The notes: generated by a model not told the origin, from the sequence alone. Shown: positions 17,608 to 31,793, counted from the first letter of the stretch. The stretch is DNA of 64,000 bases from Rhodococcus sp. SGAir0479 (GCF_005484805.1 NZ_CP039432.1:1364001-1428000), one strand, 5' to 3'. Translations and numbers: made by a program.

Positions 17608-19040
17608 GCGATCGCCGCGATCCGACGGGTCGTCCCGAGTACGAGTCGGCTCCCGGTTATGCGGGCGAGCACGACTACGGCCACGACTACGGCCGCCCCT
17701 ACGAACCCGCTCCCGGACACGACGACGGGTACGGGCGGCCGCAGTACGGCGGACCGGATCACGGCGCGGGCTACGGCTACGAACCGGAGTACGACGCGTA
17801 CGCGTACGACGACTCCCGCCGTCGTGCACTGCCGACCGCCGTCGGAGCGCGTCCCGTCAGCCGCGGTGAGGCGCGGCGATTGCAGGCCGCCGCTCGGCGC
17901 AAGCGCCGCGGTCGCGTCATCGGTGTCCTGGCCGGCGCGGTCCTTCTCGGCGGCATGGGCGCGGCCGCGTTCGCGGTGTACGACAAGGTGACCGGGCGCG
18001 ACATCGCCGATTACGCCGGCCCGGGCGGTCCCGAGGTGGTCGTCCAGGTCCATCCCGGTGACACCGCCGATCAGATCGCGGACGCGATGGCGGCCAAGGA
18101 CGTCGTCAAGAGTTCGGCCGCTTTCTACCGGGCGGCGCTGCACGACGATGCGATGGGTTCGGTACAGCCGGGCTACTACTCCGTCGCGACCCGGATCTCG
18201 GGCTCCGACGCCGTGTCGGCGCTGGTCTCGCCCGAGGCGCGCGTCGGCGCGCTGGTGGTCTCGGAGGGTCGTCAGCTCCACGACACCAAGGACGTCCAGA
18301 CCGGTGCCGTCAAGAAGGGCATCTACTCGCTCATCGCCGAGGCGAGCTGCGTCGGCCGGGGCGACGCCGAGAAGTGCATCAGCTACGACGACCTCAACCG
18401 CGCCGGAGCCGGCGCCGACCTGGCGGCGCTGGGGGTGCCGGACTGGGCCCGCGCGCAGGTCGCGAACGTCCCGGACCGCGACCGTCAGCTCGAAGGGCTC
18501 ATCGCGGCCGGCAGCTGGGATTTCGATCCCACGCAGAGCCCCGTCGAGATCCTGCGCCACCTCGTCGGATCGAGCGCCGACAGCTACGAGTCCACCGGGC
18601 TCGAGAGCGCGGGCGGCAAGGTGGGGCTGGCGCCGTATCAGATGCTCGTCGTCGCGTCGCTGGTCGAACGTGAAGCGCTGCCCACCGATTTCGACAAGGT
18701 CGCGCGCGTCGTGCTGAACCGCCTGGCGGTCAACCAGCCGCTGCAGTTCGACTCCACCGTGAACTACGCCCTCGACGAGACCGAGGTGGCGACCACCGAC
18801 GCCGACCGGGCCCGCGTCACGCCGTGGAACACCTACGCGATGCCCGGCCTGCCGGCCACCCCGATCGCGTCGCCGAGTATCAACGCCCTTCGCGCCGTGG
18901 AGGATCCGGCCCCCGGAGACTTCCTGTACTTCGTCACGATCGACAAGAAGGGCACGACGCTGTTCACCCGCAGCTACGAGGAGCACCTGGCGAACATCGA
19001 GCTCGCTCGCCGGAGCGGCATCCTCGACAGCGGACGGTGA
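17604..19040 (+). CDS. mltG: endolytic murein transglycosylase MltG
   Basis: The 478-residue inner-membrane lytic transglycosylase cleaves nascent glycan strands and helps set their length. A long Tyr/Gly/Asp/Pro-rich cytoplasmic region (about residues 1-95) precedes one transmembrane helix at about 108-130. A LysM-like part and the YceG catalytic domain follow, with catalytic Glu355 in VASLVEREA. The cytoplasmic tail is typical of actinobacterial MltG and could receive regulatory signals. GTG 17604 overlaps the ruvX stop by 4 nt with GGGAGA just upstream. A longer in-frame start inside ruvX is rejected. Confidence 0.92.
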   Translation: MSDRRDPTGRPEYESAPGYAGEHDYGHDYGRPYEPAPGHDDGYGRPQYGGPDHGAGYGYEPEYDAYAYDDSRRRALPTAVGARPVSRGEARRLQAAARRKRRGRVIGVLAGAVLLGGMGAAAFAVYDKVTGRDIADYAGPGGPEVVVQVHPGDTADQIADAMAAKDVVKSSAAFYRAALHDDAMGSVQPGYYSVATRISGSDAVSALVSPEARVGALVVSEGRQLHDTKDVQTGAVKKGIYSLIAEASCVGRGDAEKCISYDDLNRAGAGADLAALGVPDWARAQVANVPDRDRQLEGLIAAGSWDFDPTQSPVEILRHLVGSSADSYESTGLESAGGKVGLAPYQMLVVASLVEREALPTDFDKVARVVLNRLAVNQPLQFDSTVNYALDETEVATTDADRARVTPWNTYAMPGLPATPIASPSINALRAVEDPAPGDFLYFVTIDKKGTTLFTRSYEEHLANIELARRSGILDSGR

Positions 19041-19876
19041 CGGACATGCCCGACTCGCAGAACCCGGCGACCCGCAAGGCGGCGGTGTTGGGTAGCCCCA
19101 TCGCGCATTCGAAGTCGCCGCTGCTCCATCTGGCGGCCTACCGCGCGCTGGGGCTGAACGACTGGACGTACGAGCGGATCGAGTGCACGGGGGAGCAGCT
19201 ACCCGGCCTGGTGTCCGGCCTCGGCCCGGAATGGGTCGGGCTCTCGGTCACCATGCCCGGCAAGGTTGCGGCACTCGAGTTCGCGACCGAACGCACCGAC
19301 CGTGCCGTCACGATCGGATCGGCCAACACGCTGGTCCGCACCGCGGACGGATGGCGCGCGGACTGCACCGACGTGGACGGTGTCCGCGGCGCCCTCGTCG
19401 AGGGTGGCGTCGGCGACCTCACCGGCGGCGACGCGGTGGTCGTCGGCGCCGGCGGCACGGCCCGTCCCGCCCTGGTCGCCTTGGCGGACCTGGGCGTCGA
19501 CGCGGTCACCGTGGTGGCGCGCGACGCCGCGCGTGCCCGGCCCACGCTCGCGTGCGCCGAGGCGGTGGGGCTGCGGGTGCGTCACGTCACGTTCGACAGC
19601 GACAGCCTCGGACCGCTGTGCGCCGCGGCGGGCGCGTTGGTCAGTACCGTTCCCGCAGCGGGCGCCGCACCGTACGCCGACGTGCTCGGCCGGGCGCCGT
19701 TCGTCCTCGACGCCATCTACGACCCGTGGCCCACCCCGCTCGCCGCGGCCGTTGCGCACGCGGGCGGCACGGTCGTCGGCGGGCTGGCCATGCTGCTCAA
19801 CCAGGCCTACGGCCAGGTCGAGCAGTTCACCAATCGCCCCGCGCCGCGCGAGGCGATGGCCGCGGCGATCCGCTAG
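19037..19876 (+). CDS. aroE: shikimate dehydrogenase
   Basis: The 279-residue enzyme reduces 3-dehydroshikimate to shikimate with NADPH. The substrate site SPIAHSKSPLLH is near the N-terminus. Catalytic Lys76 lies in SVTMPGK and Asp112 in DCTDVDG. The nucleotide loop is GAGGTARPAL, and LLNQAYGQVE closes the C-terminal domain. The GTG at 19037 overlaps the mltG stop by 4 nt; ATG 19046 is an equally possible start nine bases later. It is the first shikimate-pathway gene of this block. Confidence 0.94.
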   Translation: MTDMPDSQNPATRKAAVLGSPIAHSKSPLLHLAAYRALGLNDWTYERIECTGEQLPGLVSGLGPEWVGLSVTMPGKVAALEFATERTDRAVTIGSANTLVRTADGWRADCTDVDGVRGALVEGGVGDLTGGDAVVVGAGGTARPALVALADLGVDAVTVVARDAARARPTLACAEAVGLRVRHVTFDSDSLGPLCAAAGALVSTVPAAGAAPYADVLGRAPFVLDAIYDPWPTPLAAAVAHAGGTVVGGLAMLLNQAYGQVEQFTNRPAPREAMAAAIR

Positions 19877-19979
19877 CCGTTCCGCGCCGTTTCTCCACAG
19901 GCGCGGCTTGCTCCCCAGGGCTGTCGTCGGCCCACGTCGGCGCCGCGGTCCCGTCGGGCGGTGACCCGATGCTGTCCCC

Positions 19980-20567
19980 ATGGACGTCTGGTGGTGGCCG
20001 GCCGGGAGCGGGCTCACCGGCATCGTCGTCGGGTACGGGATACGCCGGGGCGCGGCGATGTTCGCCGACGACGTCTCGGTCCCGCGCGGATGGTGCGCGG
20101 GCGCGGGCGCCGTCGGGTTCGCCGTCGTCGCCCGGCACGGCGGTCCGTGGCCGTCCCTGCTCGCGGGGCTCGTGCTCGTCTCGTGGATGCTCATGCTCGG
20201 CGCCGTCGATCTGCTCGTGCGCCGGCTACCGAACGCGCTCACCCTCCCGGGAGCCGTGGTGATCGTCTCCGCCGCGGTCCTGGCCGGGAGCGGCCGGGCC
20301 GCCGTGGGAGGGGCGCTGCTGCTGGCGGGCGTGTACCTGGTGCTCTACCTCGCGGCGCCGTCGGGGATGGGCGCGGGCGACGTCAAACTCGCGCTCGGTC
20401 TCGGGGCCGCGACCGGCGTGGCCGGGGCGTCCGCGTGGCTGTTCGCGGCACTTCTCGCGCCGCTGTTCACGGCCGCGATCGGGCTCGCGCGCGGGCGCAC
20501 GACAAGCCCGATCCCACACGGTCCGTCGATGTGCGCGGCGACCGCGGTGGCGTTGTGGTGGCTGTGA
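19980..20567 (+). CDS. prepilin peptidase (A24A, short form)
   Basis: The 195-residue membrane protein is an aspartyl prepilin peptidase. The two catalytic Asp residues are Asp77 in GAVDLLVRRLPN and Asp134 in the signature GMGAGDVK. About six hydrophobic segments span the protein. The N-terminal methyltransferase domain of full-length PilD enzymes is absent. It corresponds to Rv2551c in M. tuberculosis and sits, as there, between aroE and aroC. No prepilin or Tad/Flp assembly genes are in this window, so its substrate must be encoded elsewhere. The start at 19980 lacks a strong ribosome site and is less certain. Confidence 0.82.
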   Translation: MDVWWWPAGSGLTGIVVGYGIRRGAAMFADDVSVPRGWCAGAGAVGFAVVARHGGPWPSLLAGLVLVSWMLMLGAVDLLVRRLPNALTLPGAVVIVSAAVLAGSGRAAVGGALLLAGVYLVLYLAAPSGMGAGDVKLALGLGAATGVAGASAWLFAALLAPLFTAAIGLARGRTTSPIPHGPSMCAATAVALWWL

Positions 20568-20627
20568 CGCGTGCGACGGACGGCCCGCTGTCGAAGGTGA
20601 GGCTGCCGACGTGGAAAGATGCTGGAC

Positions 20628-21815
20628 GTGTTGCGCTGGATAACTGCTGGAGAGTCCCATGGTCCCGCCCTCGTCGCCATGCTCGAGGGGATGGTCGCCG
20701 GCGTCGAGGTGACGTCCGACGACATCTCGGCGCAGCTCGCGCGCCGCCGCCTCGGCTACGGCCGCGGCGCCCGGATGAAGTTCGAGGCCGACAAGGTCAC
20801 GATCATCGGTGGCGTCCGGCACGGCCGCACCCTCGGCGGCCCGATCGCGATCGAGGTCGGAAACACCGAGTGGCCCAAGTGGGAGACCATCATGTCCGCC
20901 GACCCGGTGGACGAGGCCGAACTCGCCGGTCAGGCCCGCAACGCACCGCTGACCCGTCCGCGCCCCGGCCACGCCGACTACTCGGGCATGCTCAAGTACG
21001 GGTTCGACGACGCCCGCCCGGTGCTCGAGCGCGCCAGCGCCCGGGAGACCGCCGCGCGAGTCGCGGCCGGGACCGTCGCCCGCCAGTTCCTGCGTCAGCT
21101 GTTCGGCGTGGAGGTGCTCTCGCACGTCGTCTCGATCGGGGCGTCCGAGCCGTACACCGGCGTCGGCCCCGAGGCCGGGGACCTGGAGACCATCGACGCC
21201 AGCCCGGTGCGGGCGTTCGGCGAGGCCGCAGAAGCTTCCATGATCGCCGAGATCGAGGCGGCCAAGAAGGACGGCGACACGCTCGGCGGTGTCGTCGAGG
21301 TCATCGTCCACGGCCTGCCGGTCGGGCTCGGCTCGTTCGTCAGCGGGGCGGACCGTCTCGACTCCAAACTCGCGGCCGCGCTCATGGGCATCCAGGCGAT
21401 CAAGGGCGTCGAGGTCGGCGACGGCTTCGAGACCGCGCGGCGCCGGGGCAGTGCCGCCCACGACGAGATGCGCCCGGGGGCTGACGGCGTCCTGCGCTCG
21501 ACCAACCGCGCGGGCGGTCTCGAGGGAGGCATGACCAACGGGGAGGCGCTGCGCGTGCGGGCGGCGATGAAGCCGATCTCCACCGTCCCGCGGGCACTGT
21601 CGACCGTCGACATGGCGACCGGCGAGGAGGCCGTCGCGATCCATCAGCGCTCCGACGTGTGCGCGGTCCCCGCGGCCGGCGTCGTGGCGGAGGCGATGGT
21701 GGCGCTGGTCGTCGCGCAGGCCGCGCTCGACAAGTTCGGTGGCGACTCGATCGCCGAGACCCGTTCGAACTACCAGCGCTACGTCGAGGGCATCGCGGCG
21801 CGTCCGCCGCGGTGA
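20628..21815 (+). CDS. aroC: chorismate synthase
   Basis: The 395-residue FMN-dependent enzyme converts EPSP to chorismate. Family motifs include [14 protein letters not shown] at the start, [42 protein letters not shown] and [18 protein letters not shown] 20628 is preferred over ATG 20619 because GGAAAG is 9 nt upstream of the GTG but directly abuts the ATG, and [12 protein letters not shown] is the usual N-terminus. It heads the aroC-aroK-aroB-aroQ cluster (aroF-aroK-aroB-aroD in M. tuberculosis nomenclature). Confidence 0.96.
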   Translation: MLRWITAGESHGPALVAMLEGMVAGVEVTSDDISAQLARRRLGYGRGARMKFEADKVTIIGGVRHGRTLGGPIAIEVGNTEWPKWETIMSADPVDEAELAGQARNAPLTRPRPGHADYSGMLKYGFDDARPVLERASARETAARVAAGTVARQFLRQLFGVEVLSHVVSIGASEPYTGVGPEAGDLETIDASPVRAFGEAAEASMIAEIEAAKKDGDTLGGVVEVIVHGLPVGLGSFVSGADRLDSKLAAALMGIQAIKGVEVGDGFETARRRGSAAHDEMRPGADGVLRSTNRAGGLEGGMTNGEALRVRAAMKPISTVPRALSTVDMATGEEAVAIHQRSDVCAVPAAGVVAEAMVALVVAQAALDKFGGDSIAETRSNYQRYVEGIAARPPR

Positions 21816-21819
21816 TCCG

Positions 21820-23910
<2,091 letters not shown>

Positions 23911-23913
23911 CAG

Positions 23914-23935
23914 CGACCCGCCGGAGGGCGGGTCG
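23914..23935. terminator. hairpin after aroQ (first)
   Basis: CGACCCGCC pairs with GGCGGGTCG around GGAG, 3 nt after the aroQ stop. It precedes a stronger hairpin and may reinforce it. Confidence 0.5.
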
Positions 23936-23946
23936 TTCACGAACAA

Positions 23947-23985
23947 CGAAGGGGCCGAGGCGGATCCACCGCCTCGGCCCCTTCG
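23947..23985. terminator. strong bidirectional terminator
   Basis: A perfect 17-bp stem (23947-23963 with 23969-23985) closes over ATCCA. It is flanked by CGAA and TTCG, which give short A and T stretches on either strand. It separates the aro operon from the convergent membrane-protein gene and should stop transcription in both directions. Confidence 0.85.
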
Positions 23986-24011
23986 TCGTCTCGTCCGGAC
24001 GCCGCCGCGGG

Positions 24012-24650
24012 CTACTGCTCGGCGCGGTGCGCGCCGCCGGACCTGCCCCCGTTCCCGCCCTGCGTCTCGACCGGGCTGAAGACCTCGGTGTCGGTGTTGT
24101 CGCCGTCGTAGTCGCCGCCGTCCTCGCGGTGCTCGTACGACCACTCGCTGTCGGCGTAGTTCTCCGCCGCCTCTTCCTCGACCTCACGGTCGGCATCGTC
24201 GGCCGGTGCCACCGCACCGGACTTGCGGCCGTCGCGCCCGGCGACGAAGCGGCCGAGACCGACGCCGACGGTCGACGGAATGAAGACCAGCAGCACGGTG
24301 AACGCCGCCCCCGACGTCACCTCGAAGAACAGGCCGGCGGAGGTGACCGCGATGTCGAACAGCAGGCCGACGATCCAGGCGGCGAGACCGGCGAGGATGC
24401 CGGCGACGAACGCGGCCTTGAGCCACATCATGGTCAGGTCGGCGCCGTCGTCGGGATCCGGATTGGCGCGCCGGTCGCGAATGCCGTCCAGCGCCCCCCA
24501 CGCGAACGCCAGCAGTATCACCACGGCCAGCGAGAACCAGCGCATGATGCTGCCCTGCTCGGGCCACTGCGTCACCGCAGCCCCCAAGAACGTGCGCACC
24601 ACGACGTGTACCAATGCCAGACCGAGACCACGTACGACCCACCCATTCAT
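24012..24650 (-). CDS. Rv2536-like transmembrane protein (B-4DMT type)
   Basis: The 212-residue product has four hydrophobic helices within residues 1-140 (starting NGWVVRGLGLALVHVVVRTFLG) and a long acidic, Tyr/Asp/Gly-rich cytoplasmic tail (REVEEEAAENYADSEWSYEHREDGGDYDGD). It has the position, orientation and layout of M. tuberculosis Rv2536, which lies on the opposite strand between aroQ/aroD and pepQ. Related proteins are annotated as B-4DMT family transporters without known substrate. No good ribosome site precedes ATG 24650. Confidence 0.75.
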   Translation of the reverse strand: MNGWVVRGLGLALVHVVVRTFLGAAVTQWPEQGSIMRWFSLAVVILLAFAWGALDGIRDRRANPDPDDGADLTMMWLKAAFVAGILAGLAAWIVGLLFDIAVTSAGLFFEVTSGAAFTVLLVFIPSTVGVGLGRFVAGRDGRKSGAVAPADDADREVEEEAAENYADSEWSYEHREDGGDYDGDNTDTEVFSPVETQGGNGGRSGGAHRAEQ

Positions 24651-24761
24651 GTGACACAGCGTAACCAGCAGAGTTCCGCGCGTGTGTCCTAACCCACACA
24701 AAGCGCTCGAAGAGGCGTCGCACACGGTCGGGCGGAGGTGGGGGACGCGGGGGATCTGCCG

Positions 24762-24773
24762 TAGTTTCGAGGC
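24762..24773 (+). promoter_or_regulatory. leaderless promoter of pepQ
   Basis: TAGTTT (24762-24767) ends 6 nt before ATG 24774, placing the transcription start at the A of the start codon. Confidence 0.55.
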
Positions 24774-25892
24774 ATGTCGACAGAATCGGTGACCGCTCCG
24801 ACCGCCGCGCGCCGTGCGAGGCTGCGCGAGTTGCTCCGCGAACGCGGCCTCGACGCGCTGCTGGTGACGGATCTGCTGAACATCCGCTACCTCACGGGGT
24901 TCACCGGATCGAACGCGGCGCTGCTGGTCGCGGCGGCCGACGAGCCGGGCACGGAGGACCGGACGGTCGTCTGCACCGACGGGCGGTACCTCGTCCAGAT
25001 CGCCGAGCAGGTGCCGGACCTGCGGGCCGAGATCGCGCGTGCCAGTGCCCCCCGGTTGCTCGAGGCCGCGGCGGAGTGGGGATTCGGCAAGCTCGGGTTC
25101 GAGAGTCACGTGGTGACCTTCGATCAGCACGCCGCGTGGTCCGACGCCGCGGCGGCGGTCGCGCTGGTCCGGGCACCGCGGCTGGTCGAGCAACTGCGGG
25201 AGGTCAAGGACGAGGGCGAGATCGAGCTGCTGCGCCGGGCGTGCGCCGTCGCGGACCGGGCGCTCGCCGACCTCGTCGCCCGCGGCGGGCTGCGCCCGGG
25301 GCGGACCGAGCGGGAGGTGGGGCGAGAACTCGAATCGCTGATGTTCGACCACGGCGCGGACGGCATCTCGTTCGAGACGATCGTGGCCGCCGGGCCCAAC
25401 TCGGCCGTCCCGCACCACCGTCCCACCGACGCGGTGCTGCGGTCGGGCGACTTCGTGAAGTTGGACTTCGGGGCGCAGGTCGGCGGCTACCACTCGGACA
25501 TGACCCGCACCTACGTCCTCGACCGCGCCGCGGCGTGGCAGCGCGACCTCTACGACCTCGTCGCCCGGGCGCAGGCCGCGGGCCGGGCCGCTCTCGCGCC
25601 CGGAACCGACGTCGCGGTGGTGGACGCCGCGGCGCGGACGGTCGTCGACGACGCCGGATACGGGGAGCTGTTCCTGCACGGACTCGGGCACGGCGTCGGT
25701 CTCGAGATCCACGAAGCGCCCGGGATCGGCAAGCTCGGCACCGGTACACTGCTACGCGGTGCGGTGGTGACCGTCGAGCCGGGTGTGTATTTCTCCGGAC
25801 GCGGTGGCGTCAGGATCGAGGACACGCTCGTCGTTCGCGAGCAGGAGCCGGAACTCCTCACTCTCACCAGCAAGGATTTCACGATCGTCTGA
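24774..25892 (+). CDS. pepQ: M24 Xaa-Pro aminopeptidase/dipeptidase
   Basis: The 372-residue cytoplasmic metallopeptidase removes residues next to proline. An N-terminal creatinase-like domain (1-140) is followed by the pita-bread catalytic domain. The five metal ligands are visible: Asp231 and Asp242 ([13 protein letters not shown]), His306 (GLGHGVG), Glu335 (VTVEPGVY) and Glu349 (GVRIEDT). It corresponds to Rv2535c and directly precedes efp by 17 nt, which fits proline-related translation, though that link is only suggestive. The transcript appears leaderless. Confidence 0.92.
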   Translation: MSTESVTAPTAARRARLRELLRERGLDALLVTDLLNIRYLTGFTGSNAALLVAAADEPGTEDRTVVCTDGRYLVQIAEQVPDLRAEIARASAPRLLEAAAEWGFGKLGFESHVVTFDQHAAWSDAAAAVALVRAPRLVEQLREVKDEGEIELLRRACAVADRALADLVARGGLRPGRTEREVGRELESLMFDHGADGISFETIVAAGPNSAVPHHRPTDAVLRSGDFVKLDFGAQVGGYHSDMTRTYVLDRAAAWQRDLYDLVARAQAAGRAALAPGTDVAVVDAAARTVVDDAGYGELFLHGLGHGVGLEIHEAPGIGKLGTGTLLRGAVVTVEPGVYFSGRGGVRIEDTLVVREQEPELLTLTSKDFTIV

Positions 25893-25909
25893 AGGAGACG
25901 CGAAACCAA

Positions 25910-26473
25910 GTGGCAGATACCAGTGATTTCAAGAACGGCCTCGTGCTGAAGATCGAGGGTCAGCTGTGGCAGATCCTCGAGTTCCAGCACGTCAAGCCCG
26001 GCAAGGGTCCGGCCTTCGTCCGTACGAAGATCAAGAACGTGCTCTCCGGTAAGACCGTCGACAAGACCTGGAACGCGGGCGTCAAGGTCGAGACCGCCAC
26101 GGTCGACCGCCGCGACATGACCTACCTCTACCACGACGGTAGCGACTACATCTTCATGGACGGCGAGACCTACGACCAGATCCCGGTCGCGGAGGACATC
26201 GTCGGCGACGGTGCGCGCTTCCTGCTCGAGAACATGCAGGTCCAGGTCGCCACCCACGAGGACGCCCCGCTGTTCGTCGAACTCCCGGTCACGGTCGAGC
26301 TCGAGGTCAAGCACACCGATCCCGGTCTGCAGGGCGACCGCTCGACGGGCGGCACCAAGCCTGCGACGCTCGAGACCGGCGCCGAGATCCAGGTCCCGCT
26401 GTTCATCAACACCGGCGACAAGCTCAAGGTCGACTCGCGTGACGGCAACTACCTCGGGCGCGTGAATTCCTGA
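25910..26473 (+). CDS. efp: elongation factor P
   Basis: The 187-residue factor rescues ribosomes stalled at polyproline. The three-domain EF-P length and motifs are complete. The loop that reaches the peptidyl-transferase centre is KPGKGPAF with Lys32 at the tip. No EpmA/EpmB or rhamnosylation gene is nearby, consistent with an unmodified-type actinobacterial EF-P. GTG 25910 follows GAAGGAG. nusB starts on the next base after its stop. Confidence 0.97.
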   Translation: MADTSDFKNGLVLKIEGQLWQILEFQHVKPGKGPAFVRTKIKNVLSGKTVDKTWNAGVKVETATVDRRDMTYLYHDGSDYIFMDGETYDQIPVAEDIVGDGARFLLENMQVQVATHEDAPLFVELPVTVELEVKHTDPGLQGDRSTGGTKPATLETGAEIQVPLFINTGDKLKVDSRDGNYLGRVNS

Positions 26474-26998
26474 GTGTCGGGCACGCATAAGAAACTCGGA
26501 GCACGTCACAAGGCCCGCAAGCGGGCCGTCGACTTCCTGTTCGAGGCCGAGGCGCGCGACGTCGACCCGGTGGAACTCGCGGAGGAGCGGGCACAGCTCG
26601 CGGCCCGCGACGATTCGGTCGCGCCGGTCGCCCCGTACACCGCGACGGTCGTGCAGGGAGTCGCCGAGAACCTGGACCGGCTGGACCAGGTGATCGCGTC
26701 CCACCTGCAGGATTGGACGCTGGAACGGTTGCCGGCGGTCGACCGCGCGATCCTGCGCATCGCGGCGTGGGAGTTGTTCCACGCCACCGATGTCCCGCCG
26801 GTCGTGGCGGTGGACGAGGCCGTCGAACTGGCCAAGGAGCTCTCCACCGACGACTCGCCCGGATTCGTCAACGGTGTACTCGGTCAGATCGTCCTGGTGG
26901 CCCCGCAGGTGCGCGCCGCCGCTGCCGCGACGTCGCAGCGGGCGTCCACCGACAGTGGTGCGAACGACGACGCCGACCCCGAAGACTCCGAGTCCTGA
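26474..26998 (+). CDS. nusB: transcription antitermination factor NusB
   Basis: The 174-residue RNA-binding protein joins NusE (S10) at boxA of rRNA operons. The all-helical NusB domain runs from [24 protein letters not shown] to about residue 145, with [16 protein letters not shown] and [11 protein letters not shown] as typical signatures. The C-terminal 25 residues are acidic and poorly conserved. The GTG is immediately adjacent to the efp stop, so translation is coupled. Confidence 0.94.
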   Translation: MSGTHKKLGARHKARKRAVDFLFEAEARDVDPVELAEERAQLAARDDSVAPVAPYTATVVQGVAENLDRLDQVIASHLQDWTLERLPAVDRAILRIAAWELFHATDVPPVVAVDEAVELAKELSTDDSPGFVNGVLGQIVLVAPQVRAAAAATSQRASTDSGANDDADPEDSES

Positions 26999-27129
26999 CA
27001 GTGACTTCCGCTGCCGCCCATCCCGTACCGGGGTGGGCGGCAGCGTGGTCTGATCACCCGGGACCCGCCCGGAATCTGGCGCGAAATCGGCCGCTGGTAG
27101 GCTCACCCGCGTCAGACATCCTTTAACGA

Positions 27130-27147
27130 TCCGTCCAGAGAGGCGGA
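27130..27147 (+). ncRNA. PyrR-binding RNA hairpin in the pyr leader
   Basis: UCCG and CGGA close a short stem around UCCAGAGAGG, which matches the PyrR anti-antiterminator/binding-loop core (UCCNGNGAGG). The ribosome site GAAGGAGG (27148-27155) starts on the next base. The likely mechanism is the translational repression described for mycobacterial PyrR: PyrR bound with UMP stabilises the hairpin and hides the ribosome site of pyrR and hence of the coupled operon. No attenuator terminator is visible. Confidence 0.75.
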
Positions 27148-27162
27148 GAAGGAGGTCGCTGA

Positions 27163-28726
<1,564 letters not shown>

Positions 28727-28730
<4 letters not shown>

Positions 28731-30091
28731 GCGACCCGAACACGACGAGAGACGAGAAGGTGGCGCCGCAGATGTCCGCGAGCGGGAACGTGCTGATCCG
28801 AAACGTTCTGGTGTACGGCGAGGGCGAACCGACCGACCTGCTGCTGGGCGACGGCCAGATCCTCGACATGGGGAGCGGGCTGACCGCCCCCGACGACGTC
28901 GAGATCATCGACGGCGCCGGCCAGATCCTGCTGCCCGGGTTCGTGGACATGCACACGCATCTGCGCGAGCCGGGCCGCGAGGACACCGAGACGATCGACA
29001 GCGGTTCCGCCGCGGCGGCGCTCGGTGGGTACACGGCGGTGTTCGCGATGGCCAACACCAGCCCGGTCGCCGACACCGTGGTCGTCACCGACCACGTGTG
29101 GCGGCGCGGGCAGGAGGTCGGTCTGGTCGACGTGCACCCGGTGGGCGCCGTCACGGTCGGGCTCGCCGGCAAGCAGCTCGCGGAGATGGCGACGATGGCC
29201 GCCGGCGTCGGCCGGGTCAAGATGTTCTCCGACGACGGGCACTGCGTCGCCGATCCGCTCATCATGCGTCGCGCGCTCGAGTACTCGGCCACGCTCGGCG
29301 TGCTCATCGCGCAGCACGCGGAGGAGCCGCGGCTGACGGTCGGCGCGGTCGCCCACGAGGGACCCACTGCCGCCCGGCTCGGCCTGGCGGGCTGGCCCCG
29401 CGCCGCCGAGGAGTCGATCGTCGCGCGTGACGCGCTCCTGGCCCGTGACGCCGGGGCGCGGGTGCACATCTGCCACGCCTCGACGGCCGGGTCGGTCGAA
29501 CTCGTGAAGTGGGCGCGCGGGCAGGGCATCGCGATCACCGCCGAGGTCACGCCGCATCACCTGCTGCTCGACGACTCGCGGCTCGAGACCTACGACGCCG
29601 TCAACAAGGTGAACCCGCCGCTGCGGGAGGCGTCGGACGTCGCGGCGCTGCGCGCGGGGTTGGCCGAGGGCATCATCGACTGCGTGGCCACCGACCACGC
29701 ACCGCACGCCGAACAGGACAAGTGCTGCGAGTTCTCGCAGGCACGACCCGGAATGCTGGGCCTCGAGACGGCGTTGTCGATCGTGGTGGAAACGATGGTG
29801 CGGCCCGGACTGCTCGACTGGCGCGGCGTGGCCCGCGTCATGAGCGAGCGACCCGCCGAGATCGTCGGGCTCGACGACCAGGGCCGGCCGATCGCGGTGG
29901 GTGAACCGGCGAATCTCGTGCTCGTCGACCCGGACGCGGAGTGGACGGTGCGCGGGCCCGACCTGGCGAGCGTCGCGGACAACACGCCGTACGAGGCGAT
30001 GACGCTGCCCGGCAGGGTGACGACGACAGTGTTGCGCGGCCGGGTCACCGCCCGCGACGGCGCGGTGCGACCGCTGGCGGGGGTGCGCTGA
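28727..30091 (+). CDS. pyrC: dihydroorotase (type I)
   Basis: The 454-residue zinc amidohydrolase closes carbamoyl-aspartate to dihydroorotate. The metal-binding H-x-H is His76 and His78 in [10 protein letters not shown]. Later metal/catalytic segments are [19 protein letters not shown] and [11 protein letters not shown] 28727 overlaps pyrB by 4 nt behind GGAGGAGG; an ATG at 28772 could instead start the protein 15 residues later and lies nearer the conserved VLIRN start. Confidence 0.95.
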
Positions 30092-30093
30092 TC

Positions 30094-30636
30094 ATGGAGC
30101 GCATTCTGTGGGTCGTCGGCTGCATCGTGGTGTGGGCGCTACTGGTGTTCCTGATGTACCGCGGGTGGAAGGCACGCGCGGCACGGCAGGCGGACCGGAT
30201 CGGTGCTCTGCCGACCGTGCCGGCCGACCTCGGTGAGCAGCTGATCGCGCCGAGTACGGGTCTGTACGTGGGCAGCACCATGGCCCCCAGCTGGCAGGAC
30301 CGCATCGCGGTCGGCGACATCGGCTACCGGGCCACCGGCGAGCTCAGCCGCTGGTCGCGCGGCATCCTGCTCGAACGGAACGGGGCGTCGGCGATCTGGA
30401 TCCCGAACGAGTCGGTCCGGGCGATCCGGACCGAGCGCGGGCTGGCCGGAAAAGTGATGACGAAGGACGGAGTCCTCGTGATCCGGTGGGAGTTGCCCAC
30501 CGGGACCGAGATCGACACGGGATTCCGCGGAGACGACAAGACGATGTACCCGGCATGGGTGCGTGAGACAGACAGTGATGACACAGCGAATGCGGCGGGC
30601 TCTGGTGAGGTCGAGCAGAACGGAGAAGACGCATGA
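30094..30636 (+). CDS. Rv1382-like membrane-anchored protein in the pyr operon
   Basis: The 180-residue product has one N-terminal transmembrane helix (about 4-22, [19 protein letters not shown]) and a cytoplasmic beta-rich domain (about 60-160) resembling PH-like membrane proteins. A polar, acidic C-terminus follows. It matches Rv1382 of M. tuberculosis in place and length. It starts 2 nt after pyrC and overlaps carA by 4 nt, so it is made together with the pyrimidine enzymes, yet it has no known enzymatic role. No function can be assigned. Confidence 0.8.
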   Translation: MERILWVVGCIVVWALLVFLMYRGWKARAARQADRIGALPTVPADLGEQLIAPSTGLYVGSTMAPSWQDRIAVGDIGYRATGELSRWSRGILLERNGASAIWIPNESVRAIRTERGLAGKVMTKDGVLVIRWELPTGTEIDTGFRGDDKTMYPAWVRETDSDDTANAAGSGEVEQNGEDA

Positions 30637-31792
30637 GCGGCTTTGACAGCAATACGGCGATGCTGGTTCTCGAGGACGGCCGCGTCTTCCGCGGGACCAC
30701 CTTCGGCGCAGTGGGACAGACCCTCGGTGAGGCCGTCTTCAGCACCGGCATGACCGGTTACCAGGAGACTCTCACCGACCCCAGCTACCACCGCCAGATC
30801 GTGGTGTCGACGGCACCGCAGATCGGCAACACCGGCTGGAACAACGAGGACGACGAGTCGGTCGGCCCGACCGGCGACGCGTCGGAGTCGAAGATCTGGG
30901 TCGCCGGTTACGTCGTGCGCGACCCGTCGCGCCGCACGTCCAGCTGGCGGGCCACCGGGTCGTTGCAGGACGAGCTCGAGCGGCAGGGGATCGTCGGCAT
31001 CGCCGGCATCGACACCCGCGCCCTCGTCCGGCACCTGCGTACCCGCGGCTCGATGCGCGCCGGTGTGTTTTCGGGCGACGCGCTCGCGGACGTGGATGTC
31101 CTGCTCGACCGGGTCAAGACGCAGCCGTCGATGCTCGGCGCCGACCTGGCCGGCGAGGTGTCCACGCCGAACGGCTACGTCGTCGAGCCCGCCGGCGGCG
31201 AGGCTCGCTTCACCATCGCGGCCATCGACCTGGGCATCAAGACCAACACGCCGCGGATGTTCGCCGAGCGCGGCATGCGGGTGCACGTGCTGCCGTCCAC
31301 CGCGACGCTGCACGACATCCTCGACATCAAGGCCGACGGGGTCTTCCTGTCCAACGGTCCGGGCGACCCGGCCACCGCCGACGGTGCCGTGCACCTGACC
31401 AAGGAGGTCATCGGCCAGGGGCTGCCGCTGTTCGGCATCTGCTTCGGCAACCAGATCCTGGGCCGGGCACTGGGGCTGAACACCTACAAGATGAAGTTCG
31501 GGCACCGCGGCATCAACATCCCGGTCGTCGAGCACGAGACCGGACGCATCGCGATCACCGCGCAGAACCACGGGTTCGCGCTCGAGGGCGAGGCCGGTCA
31601 GGAGTTCGACACCCCGTTCGGTCGCGCCGTGGTCAGCCACACGTGCGCCAACGACGGTGCCGTCGAGGGGGTGCGGCTGCTCGACGACTCGGCGTTCTCG
31701 GTGCAGTACCACCCCGAGGCCGCGGCCGGCCCGCACGACGCCGCCTACCTGTTCGATCGTTTCGCCACCATGCTCGAGGGAGTCAAGAAGTA

Positions 31793-31793
<1 letters not shown>
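30633..31793 (+). CDS. carA: carbamoyl-phosphate synthase small subunit
   Basis: The 386-residue glutaminase subunit supplies ammonia to CarB. The N-terminal CPSase domain ([12 protein letters not shown]..., [14 protein letters not shown]) is followed by a class I glutamine amidotransferase domain. Its nucleophile Cys is in GICFGNQ, and the His/Glu pair is in [11 protein letters not shown]. It overlaps the upstream membrane-protein gene by 4 nt and shares one base with the carB start (TAATG). Confidence 0.96.
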
